DNA of 15,683 nucleotides from Desulfobacterales bacterium (GTDB lineage: Bacteria > Desulfobacterota > Desulfobacteria > Desulfobacterales > Desulfobacteraceae): the NCBI GenBank assembly GCA_022361535.1, contig JAKSAU010000395.1, positions 1-15,683 on the forward strand. Reading direction: 5' to 3'. Both the position numbers and the translations under genes were made by a program. The notes under the pieces were generated by a model. The model made no database searches and was not told the origin of the DNA. It saw only the letters and a list, made by a program, of their open reading frames with translations. Numbering within the stretch: the stretch's first letter is position 1; each line of letters opens with the position of its first letter. This document shows, piece by piece, positions 5,965-13,147 of this stretch.

Positions 5965-6672
5965 CTATCTAGCTGATTTTTCAATATCAATGATTTTGGA
6001 TTTCAGGTAAGGTTTTGTTTCATATCGGGTGATATGGTTCAGATCATGGGTGAGGCGGGCCAGTTTTTCAACTTCTGTCTGAATACTAAACAAGGCATTG
6101 GCCACATCTTTTGTCAAGCCTTTGCGGATTGACAGGATTTCACAATAACCCTTTATAACCTGCAAAGGCTGGCTGATTTCGTGGCAGATTCCGCCTGTGG
6201 TCTCTAATGCTGTGGCCAGTTTCTCTCTTTCTATGCGTATCTGCTCAAGGGCTTTGTCTTGGGTCAAATCTTCTATGGACAGCAATGCTACGGTCTTGCC
6301 GCCCAAGTTCAAGGGTTTGGTAGAAAATCTTAAGGCGAATTTCCCCTTATCAACAAGTTCTTTAGGGGTTTCAACCATTTGGATTGTCTCTGCCTTGTCA
6401 AGGGTGTTATCAAGAGCATCTTTGAATAGGCATAGGGTGCAGTCTTGGCTGAATCCGCATCCCTTTGAAGAGTTGTTATGATTGATACATCCAAAGGCTT
6501 TTCCAATTGTTGTACCCTGTAGGGTATCTATTTTTTTACCGGTGAATTCAACGCACACCTTATTGGCCAGTAGAATTTTCCGGTTTCGGTCAATGATAAG
6601 GATAGCCAACGGCAGGGCATTGATGATGCCTAAAAGTCCTGCCCGGCTGTATTGGACAGCAGGTTCAGCCAT
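5965..6672 (-). CDS. PAS-HisKA protein lacking the kinase ATPase domain
   Basis: This 235-residue cytoplasmic protein begins with a PAS sensor domain (about 10-138) carrying a Cys-rich insert with C62, C72, C78 and C81. A linker helix follows, then a HisKA dimerisation/phosphoacceptor domain with the H-box GICHEISQPLQVIKG (161-175), phosphorylatable His164. The protein ends at 235, just after the second dimerisation helix. The N, G1 and G2 boxes of an ATPase domain are absent, and I cannot find them downstream in any minus-strand frame. It therefore cannot phosphorylate itself alone. It could be trans-phosphorylated, act as a phosphatase or scaffold for the receiver protein, or be a truncated remnant. 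ATG 6670-6672 overlaps the stop codon of the response-regulator gene by eight bases, so translation is coupled and the two probably work as a pair. Confidence 0.85.
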   Translation of the reverse strand: MAEPAVQYSRAGLLGIINALPLAILIIDRNRKILLANKVCVEFTGKKIDTLQGTTIGKAFGCINHNNSSKGCGFSQDCTLCLFKDALDNTLDKAETIQMVETPKELVDKGKFALRFSTKPLNLGGKTVALLSIEDLTQDKALEQIRIEREKLATALETTGGICHEISQPLQVIKGYCEILSIRKGLTKDVANALFSIQTEVEKLARLTHDLNHITRYETKPYLKSKIIDIEKSAR

Positions 6673-7051
6673 TTTTCCAGCGCTCTATTTTTTCAAATCC
6701 GATTTCTACTGCATTGACAAGGTCTGCAACGCTAACCGGCTTTTTGAAGTAATCATCAAATCCTGCATCCCTGCAGTCGGAAAGTTCAAACAAAGAGGCA
6801 TATCCGGTAAGGGCATAGAGAATTGCCATTGGCATCTGACTTTTAATGTTCCGGCAAAGATCAATACCGTTCATTTCAGGCAGGTTCAGATCAAGGAACA
6901 TTACGTGTATCTTTTGGGTTTTAAGTATTTCAAGAGCTTCTTCTGCACTGGCTGCTGTCTTGACATCATACCCTTTTTGGGTAAAGGCCAACTCAAACAT
7001 ATTCAGGATACTTATTTCATCATCAACCACAAGTATTGTTTTTTCTGACAT
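6665..7051 (-). CDS. Single-domain response regulator
   Basis: This 128-residue protein is only a CheY-like receiver domain. The acidic pocket is D10, D11 and E12 in VVDDE. The phosphorylated Asp is D54 in MFLDLNLPEMNG. Thr82 in LTGY and Lys104 in FKKP complete the switch. There is no output domain, so it acts by protein contact, like CheY, or by passing phosphate on. It has a good Shine-Dalgarno site (AGAGGAAATC before ATG 7049-7051) and lies 36 bases behind cheA. The PAS-HisKA gene overlaps its end. CheA is the only complete kinase in the operon and hence the likely phosphodonor. Whether it targets a motor, a phosphatase or the PAS-HisKA partner is unknown. Confidence 0.93.
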   Translation of the reverse strand: MSEKTILVVDDEISILNMFELAFTQKGYDVKTAASAEEALEILKTQKIHVMFLDLNLPEMNGIDLCRNIKSQMPMAILYALTGYASLFELSDCRDAGFDDYFKKPVSVADLVNAVEIGFEKIERWKNG

Positions 7052-7087
7052 GATTTCCTCTTTTAAAGTCTATTATTCAGCCTCTAT

Positions 7088-9283
7088 CTACCCGTTTTCA
7101 GCCAGTTGAAATATTCCATGAATGTCCAGGATCAGGCCCACCCGGCCGTCAGCCAGTATGGCACCACCGGAAAATCCCTGGATACCTTCAAGATTTCCTC
7201 CCAGGCTCTTTATCACATATTCGTCTTTTCCCAAAAGTTCGTCAATAAGCAGGGCTTTTTGTTCGTCTTTGGATTCAACGACCACGGCCAAACATTCCCA
7301 AATATTTTTATTATCAATTTTATCGGAATAGAGCTGATTCAATCTGACAATAGGAATCAGGCGGTCTCTTTCCTTGATCATCTCGCCTTTTCCTTCAACC
7401 GTAAAACAATTTTCCTGTTCCGGTTTAAATGCGCGCTGGATAGCTGTGGTAGGGATAACATATTTTTCATTTCCAACCCTTACAAGCATGCCGTCAATGA
7501 TGGCAAGGGTCAGCGGTAAGCTGATGGTGAATTTGGTTCCCACCCCTTTTTCAGATTCAATTTTTAGATGTCCCCTAAATCTTTCTATGCCTGATTTTAC
7601 AACATCCATCCCCACACCCCGGCCTGATACATCAGTGATTTTTTTAGCTGTTGAAAATCCGGGCTGAAGGATTAGGTCATATATTTGAAGATCGGTAAGC
7701 TGGTCGGTTTCAGAAACAAGTCCAGACTGGATACCTTTTTCAAGGATGCGGTCTCTGTCCAGCCCTTTGCCATCGTCCTGGATTTCGATAATTATGTTGC
7801 CGCCCTTATGAAAGGCGCTCGAATGTATTGTGCCTTGGTCTGGTTTGCCTGATTCCCGTCTGTCTTTTAACGGTTCTATACCATGGTCTACCGAGTTGCG
7901 AATCATGTGAACCATGGGTTCGTAAAGGGCATCTACCACATTACGATCGATCTCGGTTTCCTCCCCGCTCATGGTCAGGTTAACGGCCTTACCGGATTTT
8001 TTTGACAGGTCTCTTACCAGGCGGATCATTTTCATGAATGTGGCTTTGATCGAAATCATACGCATGGACATGGCGATATGCTGCATATTTGAGACGATTT
8101 GCCCAAGTTGGGTAACACTTTGTACAAGAGAGGGATCATTTGCTACCTTTTGCTTGAGCATGGACTGGGCAATGACCAACTCTCCGGCATAGTCAACCAG
8201 GTCGTCCAGTTTCTCCGTATTTACCTTTACCTGGGTGGCGACTCTTTTTTTCTCTATTTTCTGGTCCATGAGAGCTTGGGCCACCTGGGCCGGTTCTGCC
8301 TTATTCTCCTCTACAAGGAGCTCTCCAATCATCTTATCAGGCTTGACTTCCCGTTGGGTTTCAAGCGTTTGCTCAAGGCTTTCATGGTCAATGACCCCTT
8401 GCTTGACAAGGATTTCACCTAAAGGCTCTTTTGCTCCTTGGGTCAGCTGGGTATGCAGGGTTGACAGCTTTTGCCTTAATCCATCTATATCTAGGTCATT
8501 ATCCGGCAGTTTAACCCCTTTGGCCGCACCTTTCTTTACCCGTTCCACTAATTTTTTCAGCATGTCAACGGATTCTAGAATGGCATCCGTTGCCAGGTCA
8601 TTGATCAAAAATTCCCCGCCACGGGCGCTGTCTAAAAGATTTTCAGTGGTATGAGCCAACTGATTGATCTTTTTCAGGGATAAGAATCCGGCTACTCCTT
8701 TTATGGTATGAACCGGCCTGAAGATATTGTTTATGATTTCCGTATCGGACGGGTCCTGCTCCAATTCAATAAGGTTGACTTCAATGGCATCCAGATTTTC
8801 TTCAGCCTCGGAAACAAAATCTATGAGTATTTCAAGGTCATCGTCTGAAATAGGTTCTTCGTTACCATCGGGGGCGTCGGGTGTTGGATCGGAAGCCTCT
8901 TTTGGTTGTTCCGGTGAAGGGTCCGGTTTTTTCTTAGTCAATATGGATGTATGTAGAATGTTGATTACATCACTGGTTTCAAATGTAAATTCAACACCTC
9001 TTTTCATGTGCCGGAATAAGGCTTCAAGGAGGAGTAGTGCATCTTCAAGAGGTTTTGTATTGGACATGGTTTCCAGGGTCATGTGCTCTGCATAGTGCCT
9101 GCAGGACTCCACCACCTGGAAAAAAGTTTGAGAATCGCATTGCTTGGCCGCAACAGCCAATTCATCTAAAAGCATGATCATGCTGCCCAGATCAGGGGTT
9201 TCCCCAGGGCAGAATTCGCCGATGAGTTTGGAAAATCGTGTTAGCAGGTCTGACAGATCTTTCAAAATAGCATCTTTATCCAA
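7088..9283 (-). CDS. cheA: Chemotaxis-type histidine kinase CheA
   Basis: This is the central kinase of a chemosensory array. In the numbering that starts at an upstream in-frame TTG (9298), a helical N-terminal segment of no recognised family spans 1-125, then an acidic/proline linker. The Hpt domain is at about 152-258 with phosphoacceptor His197 in VHTIKG. A pair of MshEN-like helical motifs (291-314 and 322-346) lies where CheA usually has P2. The P3 dimerisation helices are at 352-415. The ATPase domain has N468 in HMIRNSVDHG, DDGKGLD (508-514) and GRGVGMDV (559-566). The CheW-like P5 domain is at 600-735. All catalytic motifs are present. I prefer TTG at 9281-9283, because GGAGG (9292-9296) then sits eight bases upstream. 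Starting at 9298 would put that site inside the gene. cheV precedes it and the receiver gene follows. Confidence 0.95.
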   Translation of the reverse strand: MDKDAILKDLSDLLTRFSKLIGEFCPGETPDLGSMIMLLDELAVAAKQCDSQTFFQVVESCRHYAEHMTLETMSNTKPLEDALLLLEALFRHMKRGVEFTFETSDVINILHTSILTKKKPDPSPEQPKEASDPTPDAPDGNEEPISDDDLEILIDFVSEAEENLDAIEVNLIELEQDPSDTEIINNIFRPVHTIKGVAGFLSLKKINQLAHTTENLLDSARGGEFLINDLATDAILESVDMLKKLVERVKKGAAKGVKLPDNDLDIDGLRQKLSTLHTQLTQGAKEPLGEILVKQGVIDHESLEQTLETQREVKPDKMIGELLVEENKAEPAQVAQALMDQKIEKKRVATQVKVNTEKLDDLVDYAGELVIAQSMLKQKVANDPSLVQSVTQLGQIVSNMQHIAMSMRMISIKATFMKMIRLVRDLSKKSGKAVNLTMSGEETEIDRNVVDALYEPMVHMIRNSVDHGIEPLKDRRESGKPDQGTIHSSAFHKGGNIIIEIQDDGKGLDRDRILEKGIQSGLVSETDQLTDLQIYDLILQPGFSTAKKITDVSGRGVGMDVVKSGIERFRGHLKIESEKGVGTKFTISLPLTLAIIDGMLVRVGNEKYVIPTTAIQRAFKPEQENCFTVEGKGEMIKERDRLIPIVRLNQLYSDKIDNKNIWECLAVVVESKDEQKALLIDELLGKDEYVIKSLGGNLEGIQGFSGGAILADGRVGLILDIHGIFQLAENG

Positions 9284-9370
9284 TATGTTTTCCTCCAAAA
9301 GGCATTAAAGCACCGACAATATCATATAACAAAAGCAACGGTCCGGAAGGTGTGAGATCCGAAAATATAT

Positions 9371-9384
9371 AGCCCATCAGGGCT
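9371..9384 (-). terminator. Weak hairpin between cheV and cheA
   Basis: AGCCC (9371-9375) pairs with GGGCT (9380-9384) around four bases, followed on the minus strand by an AT-rich ATATATTTT. The stem is short and the T tract broken. At most it may lower cheA transcription relative to cheV. Confidence 0.25.
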
Positions 9385-9389
9385 CATCG

Positions 9390-10331
9390 TTAATCAGGAC
9401 GACATCTTTTGTCAAGCATTTTAATCAGCTCTGAGGTCTCTGGTTTGGTGACGTAATTATCCGCATGAACCTTTTGACATTTAGCGATCATCTGTTTGTT
9501 GATCAGGGACGAAAACATAACGACATAAAGGTTTTTGAGAACCGGGTTTTGTTTGATCTGGCGACATAGTGACAATCCGTCCATTTTAGGCATTTCAATA
9601 TCTGTGATCAGTACAGTTCGCCGCAGTTCCTCAGGGGTAGGGTTCTGGTAGTTGGCCCGAATATGCGAAAAGGCCAGTTCGCCGTTAATAAAATCAGTGA
9701 TATGGGAAAACCCGGCTTTTTTAAGACTTGCAACAACACTTTTGCGCATCAAAGGGGAGTCCTCGGCAAAGAGAATTTCAATCTGATCCCTAGGGATTTC
9801 TTCCTGCTGTGAAATCACATCCTCTGATACCTCTTCAATAATCAGATCAGGGAATATGGAAGCCAGGATGTGTTCAAGATCCAGCACCAGGATCTGGGTA
9901 TCTTCAACTTGGACGGATCCGGTAAAATAGGCATTGGTTTCGAGCATGGCATCCATGGGTACAAACTCTTTCCAGGACATCCTGTAAATTCTTTTTACGC
10001 CCTGGACTTTAAAGCTATTTACAGAATTATTGAATTCTGTAACCACAACGATTTCACGCTCACGATCTGAGGCCGGGCCGGGATCTATCCCGAGTATTTG
10101 AGCCAAATCCAACAGGGGAACGGTCTGGTCACGGTAAAGATACATACCAGCGATACCAGGCGGAGATTCAGGTAAAGGAGTTACTTTTTGCTCATCGTGT
10201 TGTTGAATGGACTGTACTTTAGCCACGTTCATTCCAAAAGCCTGGCCTCCTACAAATACTGTGAGAAGCTCCATTTCATTGGTTCCTGTTTCCAATAAAA
10301 TGCCTGGCTTTGTGGGGGATTTTATCGTCAT
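9390..10331 (-). CDS. cheV: CheV-type coupling protein (CheW plus receiver)
   Basis: This 313-residue protein joins an N-terminal CheW-like coupling domain (about 18-162) to a C-terminal receiver domain (about 185-312). The first couples receptors to CheA. The second carries E190 and D191, phosphorylatable D244 in ITDIEMPKMDG (242-252), Ser274/Ser275 at the switch position and Lys296 in VTKP. In characterised CheV proteins, phosphorylation by CheA tunes kinase coupling, giving adaptation without methylation. That fits here, since no CheR or CheB is in view. ATG 10329-10331 has AAAGGAG at good spacing. It lies 51 bases after the membrane PAS gene and about 100 bases ahead of cheA, within one apparent operon. 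Confidence 0.93.
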   Translation of the reverse strand: MTIKSPTKPGILLETGTNEMELLTVFVGGQAFGMNVAKVQSIQQHDEQKVTPLPESPPGIAGMYLYRDQTVPLLDLAQILGIDPGPASDREREIVVVTEFNNSVNSFKVQGVKRIYRMSWKEFVPMDAMLETNAYFTGSVQVEDTQILVLDLEHILASIFPDLIIEEVSEDVISQQEEIPRDQIEILFAEDSPLMRKSVVASLKKAGFSHITDFINGELAFSHIRANYQNPTPEELRRTVLITDIEMPKMDGLSLCRQIKQNPVLKNLYVVMFSSLINKQMIAKCQKVHADNYVTKPETSELIKMLDKRCRPD

Positions 10332-10382
10332 AGATTCTCCTTTATCCGGATTTTTTATATTAGCACAATGATCCGTTTTAAA

Positions 10383-11063
10383 TCAGCTTAAGATATCTGG
10401 ACGATGAGCTTCTGTTTGAACTCCATTGGCTCTATCGCTGCAGATCGTTCCGGTCTCATTAGCGCCGGCGATATTTGAAACAAAACTTAATATGAAAGGA
10501 ACAGGTGCATTGTCGATGACAATGTTTAAAATACTGCATCGGATGTTTTGTCCTGAAGAGTTTACGAGTGCAGTTTTGGGTATCCTGCTCCAGCCTTTGT
10601 CAGCAAGAGATCGACTGTTCTTTAAAGAGCCGGGGATAAATCCAATAGTGTCTCCGGCTTTGCCTATAAGCTCTTTGTTTGAATATCCAAGATTCTTCAA
10701 AAGGCTTGGTGAAACATCAACGATCAATTCCTTTTCCAAGCTGAGTTTTGCCATAGGCAGATCGTGATGATCAAACAAACTTTCAAGGGCATTATGGGTT
10801 TCGCGGATTTTGTTTTTTAGTGGACGATTTCCGGTTAACATGTTTCTATCATGGTTGACCGGTTTTCTTTTCCTCTGAATCAGGTAAAAAACAAGAAGAA
10901 CCAGAATGGTTAATGCAAGGGCCAAAATGATGGCCGGCTGGGTTTCTCGCAATGCCTGGGAAGGTTGTTGGGCAAAAGCCGGTAAAGCAAATGCATGGAT
11001 ACCAAGCAAACTTAATCCAAGCTTAGCACTGCATTTTGCTATGCATTGTCGTAACTCTTTCAT
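10383..11063 (-). CDS. Membrane-anchored PAS-domain protein
   Basis: This 226-residue protein has a probable signal peptide (1-31, ending LPAFA) and a strong transmembrane helix at 44-62 followed by QRKRK, leaving only about a dozen residues outside the membrane. The cytoplasmic part has a short helical linker (78-98) and a PAS-like domain (about 100-198; LGYSNKELIGK at 125-135 is typical). The last 28 residues look disordered. There is no kinase, cyclase or methyl-accepting domain, so it is a sensor or adaptor that needs partners. As first gene of the signalling operon, it could be the input component feeding CheV and CheA, but this is inference. ATG 11061-11063 has only a weak AAGGC site. 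A fragment of a larger sensor kinase is possible, but no other pieces are visible nearby. Confidence 0.75.
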   Translation of the reverse strand: MKELRQCIAKCSAKLGLSLLGIHAFALPAFAQQPSQALRETQPAIILALALTILVLLVFYLIQRKRKPVNHDRNMLTGNRPLKNKIRETHNALESLFDHHDLPMAKLSLEKELIVDVSPSLLKNLGYSNKELIGKAGDTIGFIPGSLKNSRSLADKGWSRIPKTALVNSSGQNIRCSILNIVIDNAPVPFILSFVSNIAGANETGTICSDRANGVQTEAHRPDILS

Positions 11064-11235
11064 ATTTTCGCCTTAGACCAGCGTTGCCGTTGGTCATGGT
11101 TCCTTCATTTCAGGTGTGTGAAAAGTTTTCCGCCGGAAATCCTAAGATGTCTATGGGAACACATCTTTTAACTGGATCAATGTATCACAGATAGATACGG
11201 GATGCAAAAAAAACATAGGTATATAGGCTTGTGTC

Positions 11236-11868
11236 CTACTTCCTGGGATTTTCCCTGCGCCACTGCCTCGGGCTTTGATAGCGATCACCCAAGGACCAAA
11301 TTCCTGCTCGATCGATTTTAGCTTTGGTCTCTGCACTTTTGTAGGCAGCAGCATTAAGTTCCTGGGGCAGTTTTCCCCGGTAGACTTCTGCAAGTCCTTT
11401 TTTAAGCATTATCAGGTTGATATTCACGCGGCCAGAAAACAGTTCTGCAAGAACCCGGTTATAACCGCCGGTTCCATATTGCTTTAAAGTAACTTCCTTG
11501 CCCATGATCAATTGGCTTAGCGTTTTCTGGGCTTTACGGGAATAGGGTTGTCCTTGTTTGTTTTTTCCGCCGGTTTCAGGAGTGTCAATGCCCACCAGAC
11601 GAACACGAAACTCAAGACCTGCGCCCTTAAGTTGAACTGTATCGCCGTCATAGACCTTTGTTACCTTGAACCGCATACCTTGAGGAAGTGGCTCGGTGGA
11701 TTCATTTACTTGATTGGTTTGTTTGTCAATCGGTGGGGCAATGTTGGAAAAATGTTTGATACCGTTATCGTCAGTCCATACATAAACCTTTCCAAAGGTC
11801 TGTGATATCATTATTGATGACAGTAAAATCAGGACCGTAAAAAGATAACACTTGAAAGTGAAAAACAC
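11236..11868 (-). CDS. Secreted thermonuclease with DUF4124 domain
   Basis: This is an exported Ca2+-dependent nuclease of the staphylococcal nuclease (SNc) family, probably cleaving DNA or RNA in the periplasm or outside the cell. From GTG at 11868, a signal peptide with a hydrophobic core (FTVLILLSSIMI) ends near SQTFG. A DUF4124 segment follows (KVYVWTDDNGIKHFSN), then the nuclease fold starting at VTKVYDGDTVQL. Catalytic and metal-site counterparts are visible: the Asp of DGDT, Arg and Asp in RVRLVGIDTPE, and Arg in GGYNRVLAE. RAGIWS marks the end of the domain. The frame is open to ATG 11904, but the GTG has GGAGG four bases upstream and places the signal peptide properly, so I prefer it. 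It follows the prmA-like gene after more than 100 bases and probably has its own promoter. Confidence 0.88.
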   Translation of the reverse strand: MFFTFKCYLFTVLILLSSIMISQTFGKVYVWTDDNGIKHFSNIAPPIDKQTNQVNESTEPLPQGMRFKVTKVYDGDTVQLKGAGLEFRVRLVGIDTPETGGKNKQGQPYSRKAQKTLSQLIMGKEVTLKQYGTGGYNRVLAELFSGRVNINLIMLKKGLAEVYRGKLPQELNAAAYKSAETKAKIDRAGIWSLGDRYQSPRQWRRENPRK

Positions 11869-11920
11869 TGTTCCTCCAAAAGACATGACAAGTTGAACCA
11901 TCAAGATCGAACTATGGAAA

Positions 11921-11948
11921 AGTGTAACTGATTCAGGATACCTGTGAA
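11921..11948 (-). promoter_or_regulatory. Possible promoter of the thermonuclease gene
   Basis: On the minus strand TTCACA (11943-11948) and TACACT (11921-11926) are 16 bases apart, about 50 bases ahead of the GTG start. Both boxes differ from consensus by one or two positions. No terminator is visible between this site and the upstream prmA-like gene. Confidence 0.35.
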
Positions 11949-11991
11949 AAGGTTTATTTAACTTTGGCAGTTTTTTTAATGAAGGAAAGTC

Positions 11992-12804
11992 TTAACCCGG
12001 CAACAGTAATGTTACTGCAGACCAGTTTTTTTCATCACGGTCCCAGTCATGGGTAAACCCAAGGGCGGAATAATGATCGATCAATTCGACCTTTTCCCAA
12101 GACCTTATGCCGGACAGGACAAGGGCTGCACCCGGAATGAGGGCGTCACGGATAAGCGGTGCCAGTTGCTTGAGGGTGGGAAATCTTAAGTTGGCAGTAA
12201 TCAATGCAAGCTTCGTGTGTTTTACATCCATGAATCCGTCAATAACAGTGATCTTTTGTTCAAGCTTGTTCGCGATTACGTTCTGCCTGGCTTCACTGAC
12301 GGCATTGGCATCAATTTCCCAGGCACTGCAGTGTGACATACCGGCAAGACAGGCAGCAATAGCCAGGACACCCGAGCCCGTTCCGACATCTCCTGCACTG
12401 TCTCCTGGGAATTGGTGCACGTGTGTTTTAGAAAAAAACAACCGGTCAAGCGCTTTAAGACAAAGTTTTGTCGTAGGGTGGTGCCCGGAGCCGAATGAAA
12501 TACCCTGGAGAATGCGTAGGTCAATCTCATTGGCTTTTGCAATGCTTTTTATGCCAGGGGGGAGAACAAAAAACCGGTCCGTGATACGGACCGGTTTTGA
12601 AAAGCCTTCCATGACATAGGTTGCCCCGTAAAGATCCTGGTAAGCCACATCCTGGGTGTCCACAAGAACTTTGAGAATTTTTTTTGCGTTTGCCTGAGTC
12701 AGTGACAGTTCCCTGGCGATTTCCCGGATATATGCCCTGGCAGTCAGCCGGGATTCAGATTCATGCAATATGTCCAGAACCCGGGTTCTGTTAAACGGAA
12801 TCAT
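11992..12804 (-). CDS. PrmA-like methyltransferase with N-terminal winged helix
   Basis: This 270-residue protein is a class I S-adenosylmethionine methyltransferase related to PrmA, which trimethylates ribosomal protein L11. The PrmA signature FGSGHHPTT is at 104-112. SAM motif I is GDVGTGSGVLAIAA (138-151), the acidic ribose-binding residue is in EIDANA (163-168), and TANLRFPTL (203-211) stands where PrmA has ANIL. LSGIRSWE (230-237) and a C-terminal W-containing strand complete the fold. Unlike PrmA, the first 70 residues look like a winged helix-turn-helix (about 5-65) instead of the usual L11-binding domain. The target could therefore differ. I use ATG 12802-12804, preceded by AGAAGGG. 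It overlaps the upstream gene by 14 bases, whereas the longer frame to 12876 would intrude far into that gene. Confidence 0.8.
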   Translation of the reverse strand: MIPFNRTRVLDILHESESRLTARAYIREIARELSLTQANAKKILKVLVDTQDVAYQDLYGATYVMEGFSKPVRITDRFFVLPPGIKSIAKANEIDLRILQGISFGSGHHPTTKLCLKALDRLFFSKTHVHQFPGDSAGDVGTGSGVLAIAACLAGMSHCSAWEIDANAVSEARQNVIANKLEQKITVIDGFMDVKHTKLALITANLRFPTLKQLAPLIRDALIPGAALVLSGIRSWEKVELIDHYSALGFTHDWDRDEKNWSAVTLLLPG

Positions 12805-13147
12805 ACCCTTCTTTTCTAAGCAGTTCCGCGTACCAGCAGGCAAAGTCAAACATCCCCTTGATCCGCTCCTCATCATTTACAATCCCCAGGCACATTTCAA
12901 AGGCACCCTGTGAATAGGTATTGGAGCATTCCTCATCTTCCTTTGTGTAAAGGAATTCCCGGATCAGCTGCTGTGAGGTCCTCTTGGTTGTATCTTTGCG
13001 GATATCAATGGGGTCTTTGGGTTCCTGGAAGGGATCCCATTTGTCATACCCCTTTTTCATGATTTGGCGTTGTCCCCGCTTGCCCATGGCATCGAAGATC
13101 GCCTTTTTTCTTTCCTCGATTTCTTCTCGGGAAAATTTGTTATCCAT
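12791..13147 (-). CDS. Hypothetical protein, 118 residues
   Basis: I do not recognise a family. The protein is soluble, charged and mainly helical, with a basic N-terminal region (5-31), a KWDPFQEPKDPIDIR stretch (36-50) and a C-terminal helical part with three cysteines (C74, C86, C104). It has no signal peptide or membrane segment. It overlaps the YkgJ-type gene by eight bases (ATGGATAA) and the prmA-like gene by 14 bases, so the three are translationally coupled and probably functionally linked. ATG 13145-13147 has a GGAG site nine bases upstream. Codon use resembles its neighbours, so this looks like a real conserved gene. Confidence 0.8.
   Translation of the reverse strand: MDNKFSREEIEERKKAIFDAMGKRGQRQIMKKGYDKWDPFQEPKDPIDIRKDTTKRTSQQLIREFLYTKEDEECSNTYSQGAFEMCLGIVNDEERIKGMFDFACWYAELLRKEGYDSV

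Noticed and set aside
6482..7048. Plus-strand open frame of 188 codons
   Set aside because: It is antisense to the receiver and PAS-HisKA genes, whose conserved motifs are intact; no initiation signal or protein-like features.
11182..11198. GTATC inverted repeat as an operator of the signalling operon
   Set aside because: The arms are only 5 bp, there is no promoter match nearby, and such repeats are expected by chance in AT-rich DNA.
12805..12876. Start of the prmA-like gene at 12876
   Set aside because: It would lie inside the 118-residue gene in another frame; ATG 12804 has a ribosome binding site and gives a short, typical overlap.
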